This document shows positions 6,306 to 13,737 of a stretch of 16,244 nucleotides of DNA, one piece after another. Position 1 is the stretch's first letter, and the number at the start of each line of letters is the position of its first letter. Both the position numbers and the translations under genes were made by a program. The stretch covers positions 1-16,244 of the forward strand of contig CAIXSC010000351.1 in NCBI GenBank assembly GCA_903921945.1, written 5' to 3'. Source of the DNA: an uncultured Planctomycetaceae bacterium. Its GTDB lineage: Bacteria; Planctomycetota; Planctomycetia; Pirellulales; Pirellulaceae. A model generated the notes under the pieces. It searched no databases and was not told where the DNA came from. It worked only from the letters and a program-made list of their open reading frames with translations.

Positions 6306-6435
6306 TTAGGCCGCTGGGAACATGGGCCGCGCGTCGCCGCAAAAGGGCGCGGGGCGATAGATTACCGGCTGGCGATGCCGCGCGTTCGAACTCCTAACCC
6401 GAGCGCGCGGCATTGTCGCCACATCTCTTCCTCAT

Positions 6436-6440
6436 GGAGG
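6436..6440 (+). promoter_or_regulatory. Ribosome-binding site deciding the pyrH start
   Basis: GGAGG lies 8 bases before the ATG at 6449. This selects 6449 over the earlier in-frame TTG at 6413 and ATG at 6434, neither of which has a comparable site. Confidence 0.75.
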
Positions 6441-6448
6441 GTCGCGCG

Positions 6449-7213
6449 ATGGACACAGGCACCTCGGCGCCGCGATACAAGCGTGTCTTGCTGAAGTTGT
6501 CGGGCGAGAGCTTCAGCCGCGCCGGCGAGCGGGGCTTGGGGATGGACGAGGTCTTGCAGATGGCCCGGCAAATCCAGCAGGCCGCGGCCGCCGGCTGCCA
6601 GATCGCGTTGGTGATCGGAGGCGGCAACATCCTCCGCGGTTCGCAGTTCAAGAACGTGCATTCCGGGATTCAAGAAGCGACGGCCCACTACATGGGCATG
6701 TTGGCCACCGTGATCAACGGACTCGCCCTGCAAGATGGCTTGGAGTCGGTTGGCTGCGACACTCGGTTGATGTCGGCGATCCGGATGGACGGAGTCGCCG
6801 AGCCTTACATTCGGCGGCGTGCTCGACGCCATTTGGAAAAGGGCCGCATCATCATTCTGGCGGCTGGCACCGGCAGTCCCTACGTCACTACCGACACGGC
6901 CGCCGCCCAGCGAGCGTTGGAACTCGACTGCGACATCCTGCTCAAGGCGACTCGCGTCGATGGCGTGTTCAGCGACGACCCCGAAAAGAATCCGCACGCG
7001 GTGCTCTATCGCGAATTGCATTACAACACGCTGCGCGAACAAAATCTCCGCGTGATGGATAGCACGGCCATCGCGCAGTGCATGGAGCACCGGATGCCGA
7101 TCCTGGTGTTCAATTACCGTAAGGAAGGCAATATCCAGCGGGCCGTCCATGGCGAACGGATCGGCACGCTGATCAGCAACCAGACCGTGGGCGACAAGGA
7201 GCGAAAACCATGA
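6449..7213 (+). CDS. pyrH: UMP kinase
   Basis: This cytoplasmic bacterial-type UMP kinase (254 residues, amino-acid-kinase fold) phosphorylates UMP to UDP with ATP. Visible motifs are KLSGESF (16-22), the glycine-rich loop GGGNILRG (57-64), an MGMLATVINGLALQD segment, and the nucleotide- and UMP-binding part GTGSPYVTTDTAA (140-152) followed by KATRVDGVFSDDPEKNP. Length is slightly above the usual 240 because of a short N-terminal extension before YKRVLLK. Its TGA overlaps the frr start (ATGA at 7210-7213), so the two are translationally coupled. Bacterial UMP kinases are typically activated by GTP and inhibited by UTP; this is family knowledge, not seen here. Confidence 0.96.
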   Translation: MDTGTSAPRYKRVLLKLSGESFSRAGERGLGMDEVLQMARQIQQAAAAGCQIALVIGGGNILRGSQFKNVHSGIQEATAHYMGMLATVINGLALQDGLESVGCDTRLMSAIRMDGVAEPYIRRRARRHLEKGRIIILAAGTGSPYVTTDTAAAQRALELDCDILLKATRVDGVFSDDPEKNPHAVLYRELHYNTLREQNLRVMDSTAIAQCMEHRMPILVFNYRKEGNIQRAVHGERIGTLISNQTVGDKERKP

Positions 7214-7770
7214 GCGGCGACGAAATCCTGCTGGATGCGGAAGAGCGGATGGACAAAGCGATCCAGGTGTTGAAAGGTAACTTGGCGGGCATCCGCACGG
7301 GCCGCGCCAACCCCGGCCTTGTCGACTCGCTGCGTGTCGAAGTGTATGGCTCGGCGATGCCGATCAAGCAGCTGGCTTCCATTGGCGCTCCCGAGCCCAC
7401 TCAGATCGTCATCCGTCCGTTCGACGCCAGCACCATGAAGGACATCGAGAAGGCGATCATTTCCAGCGGCCTCGGGTTCAACCCGCAAAACGATGGCAAA
7501 TTTATCCGTATCAACATCCCGCCACTCTCCGCCGAGACCCGCCGCAAGCTCGTCGCCCGCGTCAAGGAACTGGCCGAAGACGCCAAGGTCTCGATCCGCA
7601 ACGTCCGCCGCGACGCCAACAAGGCGATCGACCAGGCCGAAAAGGACAAAGTGCTAAGCGAAGACGAGCGCGACACGCTCAAAGAACAAGTCCAGGAAAT
7701 GACTAAAGACTACGAGAACAAAGTCGGCGACATGGCCAAGAGCCGTGAGTCCGAAGTGATGGAGAATTGA
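7210..7770 (+). CDS. frr: Ribosome recycling factor
   Basis: RRF splits the post-termination ribosome together with EF-G. The 186-residue length is typical. The family pattern is complete: an N-terminal helix with AEERMDKAIQVLKGNLAGIR, then TGRANPGLVDSLRVEVYGS; the small domain with PTQIVIRPFDASTMKDIEKAI and NDGKFIRINIPPLSAETRR; and the two long C-terminal helices with VSIRNVRRDANKAIDQAEKD and SEDERDTLKEQVQEMTKDYE. The ATG at 7210 overlaps the pyrH stop by ATGA, indicating coupling. The next gene starts 38 bases after its stop. Confidence 0.97.
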   Translation: MSGDEILLDAEERMDKAIQVLKGNLAGIRTGRANPGLVDSLRVEVYGSAMPIKQLASIGAPEPTQIVIRPFDASTMKDIEKAIISSGLGFNPQNDGKFIRINIPPLSAETRRKLVARVKELAEDAKVSIRNVRRDANKAIDQAEKDKVLSEDERDTLKEQVQEMTKDYENKVGDMAKSRESEVMEN

Positions 7771-7795
7771 GCGGGTCGGTTCCTATTTTTTTCCC

Positions 7796-7800
7796 GGAGG
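7796..7800 (+). promoter_or_regulatory. Ribosome-binding site of the DUF1080 gene
   Basis: GGAGG lies 8 bases before the ATG at 7809. It fixes that start rather than the TTG at 7767, which overlaps the frr stop. Confidence 0.75.
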
Positions 7801-7808
7801 CAAGTTCC

Positions 7809-8819
7809 ATGCGGTGGCTATCGAGTGCGTGGCGGGCGGGTTGGATCGTGGGAACAGTGGTCGCCCTGGCGGCTGTGACGGGCCAAGCGACATTGCTTGC
7901 CAAGGGACCGGTCGTCATCGATCCGGCGAAGGCGGATGCCGACTTCGCGATCCAAGGCGAGTACGCCGGCGAGGTGGAATCGTCCGACGGCAAGAAGGCG
8001 TTCGGCGTGCAGATTATCGCGCTCGGGATGGGCAAGTTCCAAGCCGTCGGCTACCCCGGCGGACTTCCCGGAGCCGGCTGGAATGGCGAACCGAAGATTG
8101 AAACCAAAGGGGAACTGAAGGACGGCGCCGCGGTGTTCGCCACCGATGCCGGCTCCGCCACGGTCAAGGATGGCGCACTGACCATCGCCGACAAGAACGG
8201 CAACATGGTCGCCAAGTTCGCTCGCGTCGAACGCAAGAGCCAAACGCTAGGAGCCGCTCCGCCGGCCGGCGCGACCGTGCTGTTCGATGGCAAGAACGCG
8301 GATGCTTGGCAAAACGGCCGCGTCGAGGATGGCTTGCTCGTGCAAGGCACCACGACCAAGGCCAAGTTCGGCAGCCATAAATTGCACATCGAGTTCCGGT
8401 TGCCTTACCAGCCCGAAGATCGGGGACAAGGCCGCGGCAACAGCGGCATCTACCTCCAAGGCCGCTACGAATGCCAAATGCTCGACTCGTTCGGGCTGAC
8501 GGGCGAACAAAACGAGTGCGGCGGTATCTATTCCGTGAAGAAACCCGATGTCAACATGTGCCTCCCGCCGCTGAGCTGGCAGACCTACGACATCGACTAC
8601 ACGGCCGCCAAGTATGACGCCGCCGGAAAGCTGGTCGCCAACCCGCGCGTCACCATTCAGCACAATGGCGTCGTGATTCACAAAGACGTCGAACTGCCCG
8701 GCGAACGTGTGACGACCGCCGCTCCCGCGAAGGTCGGTCCCGAACCTGGACCGATCTATCTGCAAGACCACGGCAATCCGGTGCGTTACCGAAACATCTG
8801 GATCGTCGAAACGAAGTAG
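7809..8819 (+). CDS. Secreted DUF1080 (3-keto-disaccharide hydrolase-type) protein
   Basis: This 336-residue exported protein has a signal peptide (hydrophobic residues about 12-30, possible cleavage after ATLLA at 31). Residues about 40-145 form an N-terminal module with GEYAGEVESSDGKKAFGVQI, then LGMGKFQAVGYPGGLPGAGW, often seen in planctomycete DUF1080 proteins. The C-terminal DUF1080 domain (about 155-334) starts ATVLFDGKNADAW, continues with RGNSGIYLQGRYECQMLDSFG and ends GPIYLQDHGNPVRYRNIWI, the typical concanavalin-like fold pattern. Some members hydrolyse 3-keto-glycosides, but most are uncharacterised, so substrate is open. It follows frr by 38 bases and may be partly read from that operon. 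The next gene encodes an enolase-superfamily enzyme. Confidence 0.9.
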   Translation: MRWLSSAWRAGWIVGTVVALAAVTGQATLLAKGPVVIDPAKADADFAIQGEYAGEVESSDGKKAFGVQIIALGMGKFQAVGYPGGLPGAGWNGEPKIETKGELKDGAAVFATDAGSATVKDGALTIADKNGNMVAKFARVERKSQTLGAAPPAGATVLFDGKNADAWQNGRVEDGLLVQGTTTKAKFGSHKLHIEFRLPYQPEDRGQGRGNSGIYLQGRYECQMLDSFGLTGEQNECGGIYSVKKPDVNMCLPPLSWQTYDIDYTAAKYDAAGKLVANPRVTIQHNGVVIHKDVELPGERVTTAAPAKVGPEPGPIYLQDHGNPVRYRNIWIVETK

Positions 8820-8831
8820 CGTATCGCCGCT

Positions 8832-8849
8832 GCCGTCTCCGGCGACGGC
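8832..8849 (+). terminator. Hairpin between DUF1080 and enolase-family genes
   Basis: GCCGTC (8832-8837) and GACGGC (8844-8849) form a perfect 6-bp GC-rich stem with a 6-base loop, 12 bases after the DUF1080 stop. There is no T-run, so termination is uncertain. Confidence 0.3.
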
Positions 8850-8877
8850 GCCCCTTCATCACGGCTGGGCTCCTACC

Positions 8878-9999
8878 ATGAAAATCACCGAAGTTGTCTG
8901 CCAGATTGTGCGGATTCCTCAAATCGAGAAGAAGACGGCTAGCAGCCAGGATTCGGTGATTGTTCGAGTACGCACAGACACGGGATTGGAGGGCGTCGGC
9001 GAAGCCGACTCGTCGCCGGAAATGGTGAAAGCGGCGATCGACGCGCCGTTCAGCCACAACATCGCCTGCGGCTTGCGACAGTTAGTCGTTGGCGAAAACC
9101 CGCTGGAAACCGAGCGGCTGTGGATGAAGATGTACCGCGCCACGATGTACTGCGGGCGCCGGTCGCTCATGATCACCGCCATGTCGGCAATCGACATGGC
9201 GCTATGGGATCTCAAAGGCAAGCATTTCGGCGAACCAATCCACCGGTTGCTCGGTGGCAAGCAGCACGACCGCATCCTCGCCTACGCGTCGATCCTGTTC
9301 GGCAAGAACGGCAAAGAGACGGCGGCGATTGGCCGGCGCTGGCGCGAAGCGGGCTACCGGGCCGTGAAGTTCGGCTGGGAACCGATGGGCCAGTCGGAGG
9401 CGTTGGATATCGAATTGGTCGCGGGCGCCCGCGAAGGACTCGGTCCCGACGCCACGCTGCTCATCGACGCCGGTTGCGTCTGGGATGCCCGCACCGCGTT
9501 GCAACGCGCCCATGCTTTCTCGGCCTATCGTATCGGCTGGCTCGAAGAGCCGCTGCAACCGGACGATTACGACGGCTACAAATGGCTCCGCGACCGGTCG
9601 CCCGTTCCCATCGCTTCGGGCGAAGAAGAATGCGGCCGCCAATCGTTCCGCGCCTATATCGACCGCCAAGCGCTCGACGTTTATCAAGTCGACCTCTCGC
9701 GCAATGGCTTCACCGATTCCTATTACATCAAACAACGGGTTGAGGAGATCGGCGCGCGGCTCTGCAACCACTGCTACACCAGCCCCGTTACGGTCGCTGC
9801 CAGCCTGCACTGGCTCAGCACATGCCGCGACGCGTTCCTGTTCGAAGACTGCGTGGAAGATTCGCCGTTGCGTCACGAACTGACGCACGAAAAGGTCCAA
9901 GCGATAGACGGTTGGATTACCGTTCCCGATCGTCCTGGACTCGGCGTCACGCTCGACGAAAACTTCGTTCGCCGCTACTTGATCAGCGAATCCCGGTAG
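8878..9999 (+). CDS. Mandelate racemase/muconate lactonizing-family (enolase superfamily) enzyme
   Basis: This 373-residue cytoplasmic enzyme has the N-terminal capping domain (about 1-125) and the modified TIM barrel. The three metal ligands are visible: Asp197 (LLIDAG), Glu223/224 (WLEEPL) and Glu249 (IASGEEE). The mandelate-racemase-type Asp-His pair appears as Asp272 (YQVDLSRNG) and His298 (LCNHCYTSPV). The KxK motif is altered to Lys164-Phe-Gly166, so the second catalytic lysine is missing, which argues against a simple racemase and for a sugar-acid dehydratase or a related one-base reaction. The substrate cannot be assigned from sequence alone. It lies 58 bases after the DUF1080 gene on the same strand, consistent with carbohydrate breakdown. 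The Shine-Dalgarno is weak. Confidence 0.9.
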   Translation: MKITEVVCQIVRIPQIEKKTASSQDSVIVRVRTDTGLEGVGEADSSPEMVKAAIDAPFSHNIACGLRQLVVGENPLETERLWMKMYRATMYCGRRSLMITAMSAIDMALWDLKGKHFGEPIHRLLGGKQHDRILAYASILFGKNGKETAAIGRRWREAGYRAVKFGWEPMGQSEALDIELVAGAREGLGPDATLLIDAGCVWDARTALQRAHAFSAYRIGWLEEPLQPDDYDGYKWLRDRSPVPIASGEEECGRQSFRAYIDRQALDVYQVDLSRNGFTDSYYIKQRVEEIGARLCNHCYTSPVTVAASLHWLSTCRDAFLFEDCVEDSPLRHELTHEKVQAIDGWITVPDRPGLGVTLDENFVRRYLISESR

Positions 10000-10077
10000 C
10001 GTGTCGCGCATCGTCCTCTCGAGCGTCTTTCAAACCTGCAAGAAGTCCGCCACGCAGAGCATTGACCACCGAACTCA

Positions 10078-10157
10078 GTCAGCGCCACCCGAGAAATACA
10101 GTCAGTCAGCGCCACCACGAAGGACAGTCAGTCAGCGCAACCACGTAGGACACGACG
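10078..10157. repeat. 26/27-bp tandem repeat, three copies
   Basis: Copies begin GTCAGCGC at 10078, 10105 and 10131. The second copy contains CCACGAAGGACA, the same core as the inverted-repeat element at 3252-3358, so the two repeat families may be related. Confidence 0.8.
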
Positions 10158-10357
10158 AGTCCGGTGACCTTGGTCGAGAGGGAAAAAAACGTTCGGTTGG
10201 CTATCAGCCTATCGTCCGTTCATTCCGCCCGCCGGTAGGCTCAAGCGCCCCTGTGGGTCGCGCTGTGAGTGTCGCCTATTCGTCCCGGTTCCGCGCCTCT
10301 CCGACCATCGCTCCCGTCCAGTCATTCGAATCGCCCCGGTCGCCGCGACGGCCGCTC

Positions 10358-10363
10358 AGGAGG
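10358..10363 (+). promoter_or_regulatory. Ribosome-binding site of the double hydrolase
   Basis: A perfect AGGAGG lies 6 bases before the ATG at 10370. It sets the true start 123 codons inside the longer open frame. Confidence 0.8.
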
Positions 10364-10369
10364 ACCGCC

Positions 10370-12712
10370 ATGCGCTCGACGCGCTTCCCGTATGCCGGGC
10401 TGACGCATTCTGTCACGCGTTTTGTGACGCCGATTGTCACGCGTTTTGTGACACCGATTGTCACGCGTTTTGTGACGCCCTTTGTCACGCGGTTTGTGAC
10501 GCCCTCTGTCACGCGGCTTATGACGCCGTTTGTCACGTGGTTTGTAACGCATTCCGTGACACGGTTCGTGACGCGGTTTGTGATCGCAGCCCTGATCTTG
10601 GTCGCGCCGCTGGCGGGCAGTAGCGGGGCCGAGCCATCCTGGCCAACGCTGCCGGCGATGGATGGAGCGGTGGAATTGCCGGCGCAGGAATGGCCGGCGC
10701 GTCCGGGCGAGCGTCGGGTGCGAGTGTTAGTGCATTATCCCCAGGGAACGTTGGAGTCGGTCGGACCGCGGACGGGAGTCATGCTGACGCTTCACAATTG
10801 GGGCGGAACGGACTGCGTCGGCACCGCGAACCCGCGTCGACTGGCCGCCAGTTTGAACGTGGTCGCGTTGTGCGTGAATTACTTGCAGAGCGGCCCGAAG
10901 GACTCGATCGAAGGCCCCGAGCCTTACGATTTCGGCTACCTCCAGGCGCTCGACGCGCTTCGCGCGTTGTGGTGGACACGTGATCGTTTGACGGCCCAGG
11001 GGCGGCCGTTCGCCAATGGCCGGCTATTCTGCACGGGAGGTTCGGGCGGCGGGAATGTCAGCCTGATGGCGAATAAACTCGCGCCCCGCACCTTCGCTTG
11101 CGTTGTCGATCTATGCGGCATGAAAAAATTGAGCGACGACATCGCGTTTCATCTCCCAGGCGGCAGCGATTTAAACGCCCGTTATCGTCGCGATCCGTCC
11201 CATCCCAATTACTTGGCGCCCGATCACCAAGAGCTGCGGTTGCTCGCCCATCGCGGACATCTCGCCCAGGTGAAACAACTGGGTTCGACGGCGAAGGTCC
11301 TGGTCGTTCATGGCCGCGAAGATGTGACCTGCCCGTTCGCGGATGCTGAGGAGATGGTCGCGTCGATGCAGCGGACCGGTTTGGATGTTGAACCCCATTT
11401 CATCCACCGCGATCAACTCGATGGCGTCGCGTTCAAGTCGGCCGGCCATTCGCTGGGCGACCGCACGGAGATCGTGTTCAAGGTTGCGGGCGACTACCTG
11501 CGCGAAGGCGGACCAAAGTCGCTCGAACGCGCCGGCCCAAGCGACTTCGAACACCGCGGGACCGTGGTGTTCGCCACCGCGAACGGGCAGTTCGCGATCG
11601 ACTACTCGCAAGGCTTTCCGGTCGGCCGATTCGAACCGCGGCCGGCACTACCGGATTACCCTGACCGCGGTCGGCTGATGGAGTACCGCGAGCACGCCAG
11701 CGAGCCGCAGACGGCCACAACCCAGCCCGTCAAGAGTGTCGCGGACTGGAACCGACGCCGCGAGCACATCGTGCGGCATTTTGAACGTGTCGCTGGTTCG
11801 TTTCCCGGTCCGCTTCGCCGCGGACCGCTTGACGTGCGTGTGATCGAAGAAACCCGCCGCGACGGAGTGGTGGCGCGAAAGCTTTCGTACCGTTCCGATG
11901 ACGACGATCGGGTCACCGCATGGTTGCTGATTCCCGAAGCGTTGGTTCAAGCGGAGCCGAAGCGAGTCCCCGCCATCCTGTGTTTGCATCAGACGACCGC
12001 GATCGGCAAGAACGAAGCTGTGGGCCTTGGCGGCGATGCCGAGATGCGATACGCGTTGGAGTTGGCGCAGCGCGGCTTCGTGACGCTCTCCCCGGATTAC
12101 CCGTCGCTGGGCGAGCACCCGTACGACTTCGCGCCGAAGCGCGGCTACGCCAGCGGCACGATGAAGGCGGTGTGGGATAACTCGCGGGCGGTCGATTTGC
12201 TGGAAACGCTGCCGATGGTCGACTCAACGCGGATCGGCTGCATCGGCCACTCGCTGGGCGGCCACAACGCAATATTCACGGCACTGTTCGAGCCGCGCTT
12301 GCGGGTGATCGTATCCAGTTGCGGATTCTCGACGTTGGCGAAGGACGATGTGCCGAGTTGGACCGGGCCGCGCTACATGCCGCGCATCGCCAGCGAGTTT
12401 GGCAACGATGCCAAGCGGTTGCCGTTCGACTTTCCCGAATTGATCGCGGCGATCGCGCCGCGGCCATTCCTGGCGGTGGCGGCGACGCGTGATAGCGACT
12501 TCGATGTGAGCGGTGTCCGCGACGCGCTCGCCCTGGCCCGCCCCGTCTACGCCCTGTTCGCCGATTCCCAGCCTGCCGGGACGAAAGCCAAACCGTCGTC
12601 CGATCTGTCATCAGAGCGGCTCGCTGGTTTCTATCCCGACGCGCCGCACAGCTTTCCCGCCGCCGCTCGCGACCGCGCCTACGCTTTTCTACAGCGATGG
12701 CTGTCCGAGTAG
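10370..12712 (+). CDS. Secreted tandem alpha/beta-hydrolase (esterase-like), two catalytic domains
   Basis: This 780-residue exported protein carries two alpha/beta-hydrolase domains in one chain. Domain 1 (about 105-385) has the nucleophile elbow GGSGGGN with Ser225, a likely acid Asp318 (VHGREDV) and His360 (SAGHSLG). Domain 2 (about 455-780) has GHSLGG with Ser628, an acid in the RDSDFD segment (Asp708-712) and His760 (APHSFP); it resembles dienelactone-hydrolase or acetyl-xylan-esterase-like enzymes. Both triads look complete, so both domains could be active. The signal core FVIAALILVAPLAG (70-83) is followed by SSGA-E, a likely cleavage at 87. Residues 11-70, before that core, are 15 tetrapeptide copies of V-T-x-x, encoded by a 12-bp tandem repeat. 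Substrate is unknown; esters on polysaccharides are a reasonable guess from the neighbouring DUF1080 and enolase-family genes. Confidence 0.85.
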   Translation: MRSTRFPYAGLTHSVTRFVTPIVTRFVTPIVTRFVTPFVTRFVTPSVTRLMTPFVTWFVTHSVTRFVTRFVIAALILVAPLAGSSGAEPSWPTLPAMDGAVELPAQEWPARPGERRVRVLVHYPQGTLESVGPRTGVMLTLHNWGGTDCVGTANPRRLAASLNVVALCVNYLQSGPKDSIEGPEPYDFGYLQALDALRALWWTRDRLTAQGRPFANGRLFCTGGSGGGNVSLMANKLAPRTFACVVDLCGMKKLSDDIAFHLPGGSDLNARYRRDPSHPNYLAPDHQELRLLAHRGHLAQVKQLGSTAKVLVVHGREDVTCPFADAEEMVASMQRTGLDVEPHFIHRDQLDGVAFKSAGHSLGDRTEIVFKVAGDYLREGGPKSLERAGPSDFEHRGTVVFATANGQFAIDYSQGFPVGRFEPRPALPDYPDRGRLMEYREHASEPQTATTQPVKSVADWNRRREHIVRHFERVAGSFPGPLRRGPLDVRVIEETRRDGVVARKLSYRSDDDDRVTAWLLIPEALVQAEPKRVPAILCLHQTTAIGKNEAVGLGGDAEMRYALELAQRGFVTLSPDYPSLGEHPYDFAPKRGYASGTMKAVWDNSRAVDLLETLPMVDSTRIGCIGHSLGGHNAIFTALFEPRLRVIVSSCGFSTLAKDDVPSWTGPRYMPRIASEFGNDAKRLPFDFPELIAAIAPRPFLAVAATRDSDFDVSGVRDALALARPVYALFADSQPAGTKAKPSSDLSSERLAGFYPDAPHSFPAAARDRAYAFLQRWLSE
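10400..10579. repeat. 12-bp in-frame tandem repeat, 15 copies
   Basis: Fifteen 12-bp units fill 180 bases of the hydrolase N-terminus. Two unit types alternate for most of the array, GTCACGCGTTTT and GTGACGCCGATT, giving a 24-bp higher-order period. Because GTCAC and GTGAC are reverse complements, the array is a chain of interleaved inverted repeats (GTCAC-N7-GTGAC). The third codon position varies more at the ends. The unit length keeps the frame and encodes (VTRF/VTPI)n. Confidence 0.93.
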
Positions 12713-12910
12713 CCGTTCCGCCGCCGCCGCCCACGCCCGGTAGAACGAGAGAACACGCGAACGGGGCTCGCTTGAGAGCGCCGAACAATACCCAAAACAT
12801 GAACACGCGCGGCGAGCCGCCCGCGGGCTCACTCCGAAACTCCCGGGCTCGTCCGGTTACCGTTTCTCTTAGCGGAACAGCGTTTCGGCCGAGCTTGCCT
12901 GCGCGTTTTT

Positions 12911-13002
12911 GGGGCTTTCTCGGGGCTTCTTTGGGGCTTTTTTGGGCCTGCCACGGCTTGCTGGGCTCTCACGGGCTGATTGGGCTCTTAAGGGCTTGTT
13001 CG
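12911..13002. repeat. G-rich 10/11-bp tandem repeat with G-quadruplex pattern
   Basis: Units begin GGGGCTT at 12911, 12922 and 12933, then GGGCC at 12944, and a looser series of GGGCT units follows from 12963 to about 13002. The first four G-runs are separated by exactly 7 bases each, which meets the standard G3+N1-7 quadruplex pattern at 12911-12946. Confidence 0.8.
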
Positions 13003-13020
13003 CTCTCTGGGAGAAGGTCT

Positions 13021-13052
13021 CACAGAGCCACAGAGTCACGGAGGCACAAAGA
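13021..13052. repeat. 8-bp CACAGAG-type tandem repeat, four copies
   Basis: CACAGAGC, CACAGAGT, CACGGAGG and CACAAAGA follow head to tail. This resembles dispersed CACAGAG intergenic repeats of planctomycetes and related bacteria, and is similar in style to the CACGAAG element at 3252. Confidence 0.75.
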
Positions 13053-13207
13053 AGCACGCACACAACAGCCGGCCGCGGTTCGTCTGCGATCGACGCGGAA
13101 AGGCGAACGTTCGACGGGGAATTTCGGACCTATTCGATCGTCGAAGGCAAGCGTGTCGTCACTCGCTTTGGCTGAGCCGAGCGATGGAAATCGGGTGTGT
13201 CCGATAA

Positions 13208-13411
13208 CCCAGGGCGCCGCTTCGCGTCTGCGCCGCTTCGCATTGCCCTGGGCGAGCCTGTTGCAGTCCCTTCGGGCCCCGGCGACCCTCTTCGGGCCCC
13301 GGCAGTCCGGCAGCGCCGAGCATTCCCGTCGGCGCCCAGCATTCCCTTTCAGCGCACGGCGCCCTTTCAGCGCCCAGCATTCCCGTCAGCGCCCGGCGCC
13401 TCTTTCGCCGC
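13208..13411. repeat. Inverted repeat and degenerate ~20-bp tandem array
   Basis: CCCAGGGC (13208-13215) is the reverse complement of GCCCTGGG (13245-13252), and GCGCCGCTTCGC occurs twice inside it (13214 and 13230). CTTCGGGCCCCGG then occurs at 13270 and 13290, followed by five units of 18-20 bases (13317-13411) built from CAGCATTCCC and CAGCGCC blocks. Confidence 0.75.
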
Positions 13412-13737
13412 ATCACGCCGCAGTCCGACGGTCTCGAAGGGAACGCCTCGCCAGTTCGAAGACAGGAGATCCCACGTCGAACTCCCCAACAACTCGCGTC
13501 TCCCGCGTGGAATTCAGGAGTTTTTCGCTGTTGCGATCCCCAAACATTCGGTTTCGAGGGGAGACGTTTATCGCGGAAGTCCTTCGGTTGTCGCACGCCA
13601 ATTCTCGAAAAAAGGAAATCCACGGGCCTTTTTCCCGCTTGGCCTTGCATTAGGATTGAAGGGAAGGATAAACGTGTGCGAATCCGTGGCGGATGCCAGA
13701 TAACCCACCCTCACGCTTGACGAATCGGAGAGCGGCC

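Larger units (their letters stand above)
10000..10369. other. Gap before the double hydrolase
   Basis: This 370-base gap is crossed by an in-frame upstream extension of the hydrolase frame (from GTG 10001). The extension reads low-complexity, repeat-derived peptide and is very unlikely to be translated, because a perfect Shine-Dalgarno lies at 10358. It contains the roughly 26-bp repeat at 10078-10157. I see nothing else convincing in it. Confidence 0.65.
12713..13737. other. Gene-free, repeat-rich gap of about 1 kb
   Basis: No credible gene lies here, although GC-rich frames run through on both strands. The gap contains an 11-bp G-rich tandem repeat that fits a G-quadruplex pattern (12911-12954), an 8-bp CACAGAG-type repeat (13021-13052), an 8-bp inverted repeat around a 16-bp-spaced duplication (13208-13252) and a degenerate array of about 20 bp units (13270-13411). 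The last 300 bases before 13738 show no repeat; the promoter for the DUF1549 gene is probably there, but I could not identify it. Confidence 0.7.

Noticed and set aside
10001..10369. N-terminal extension of the hydrolase frame to 10001
   Set aside because: A perfect AGGAGG 6 bases before ATG 10370 sets the start. The extension is made of repeat-derived peptide with no signal sequence.
10078..10579. Possible CRISPR array
   Set aside because: The units are 12 or 26 bp, directly adjacent, with no unique spacers of constant length and no cas genes. These are simple tandem repeats.
12697..13703. Long plus-strand frames in the gap before the DUF1549 gene
   Set aside because: They are Arg/Ser/Pro-rich, cross several tandem repeats, overlap each other and lack start signals and known domains.
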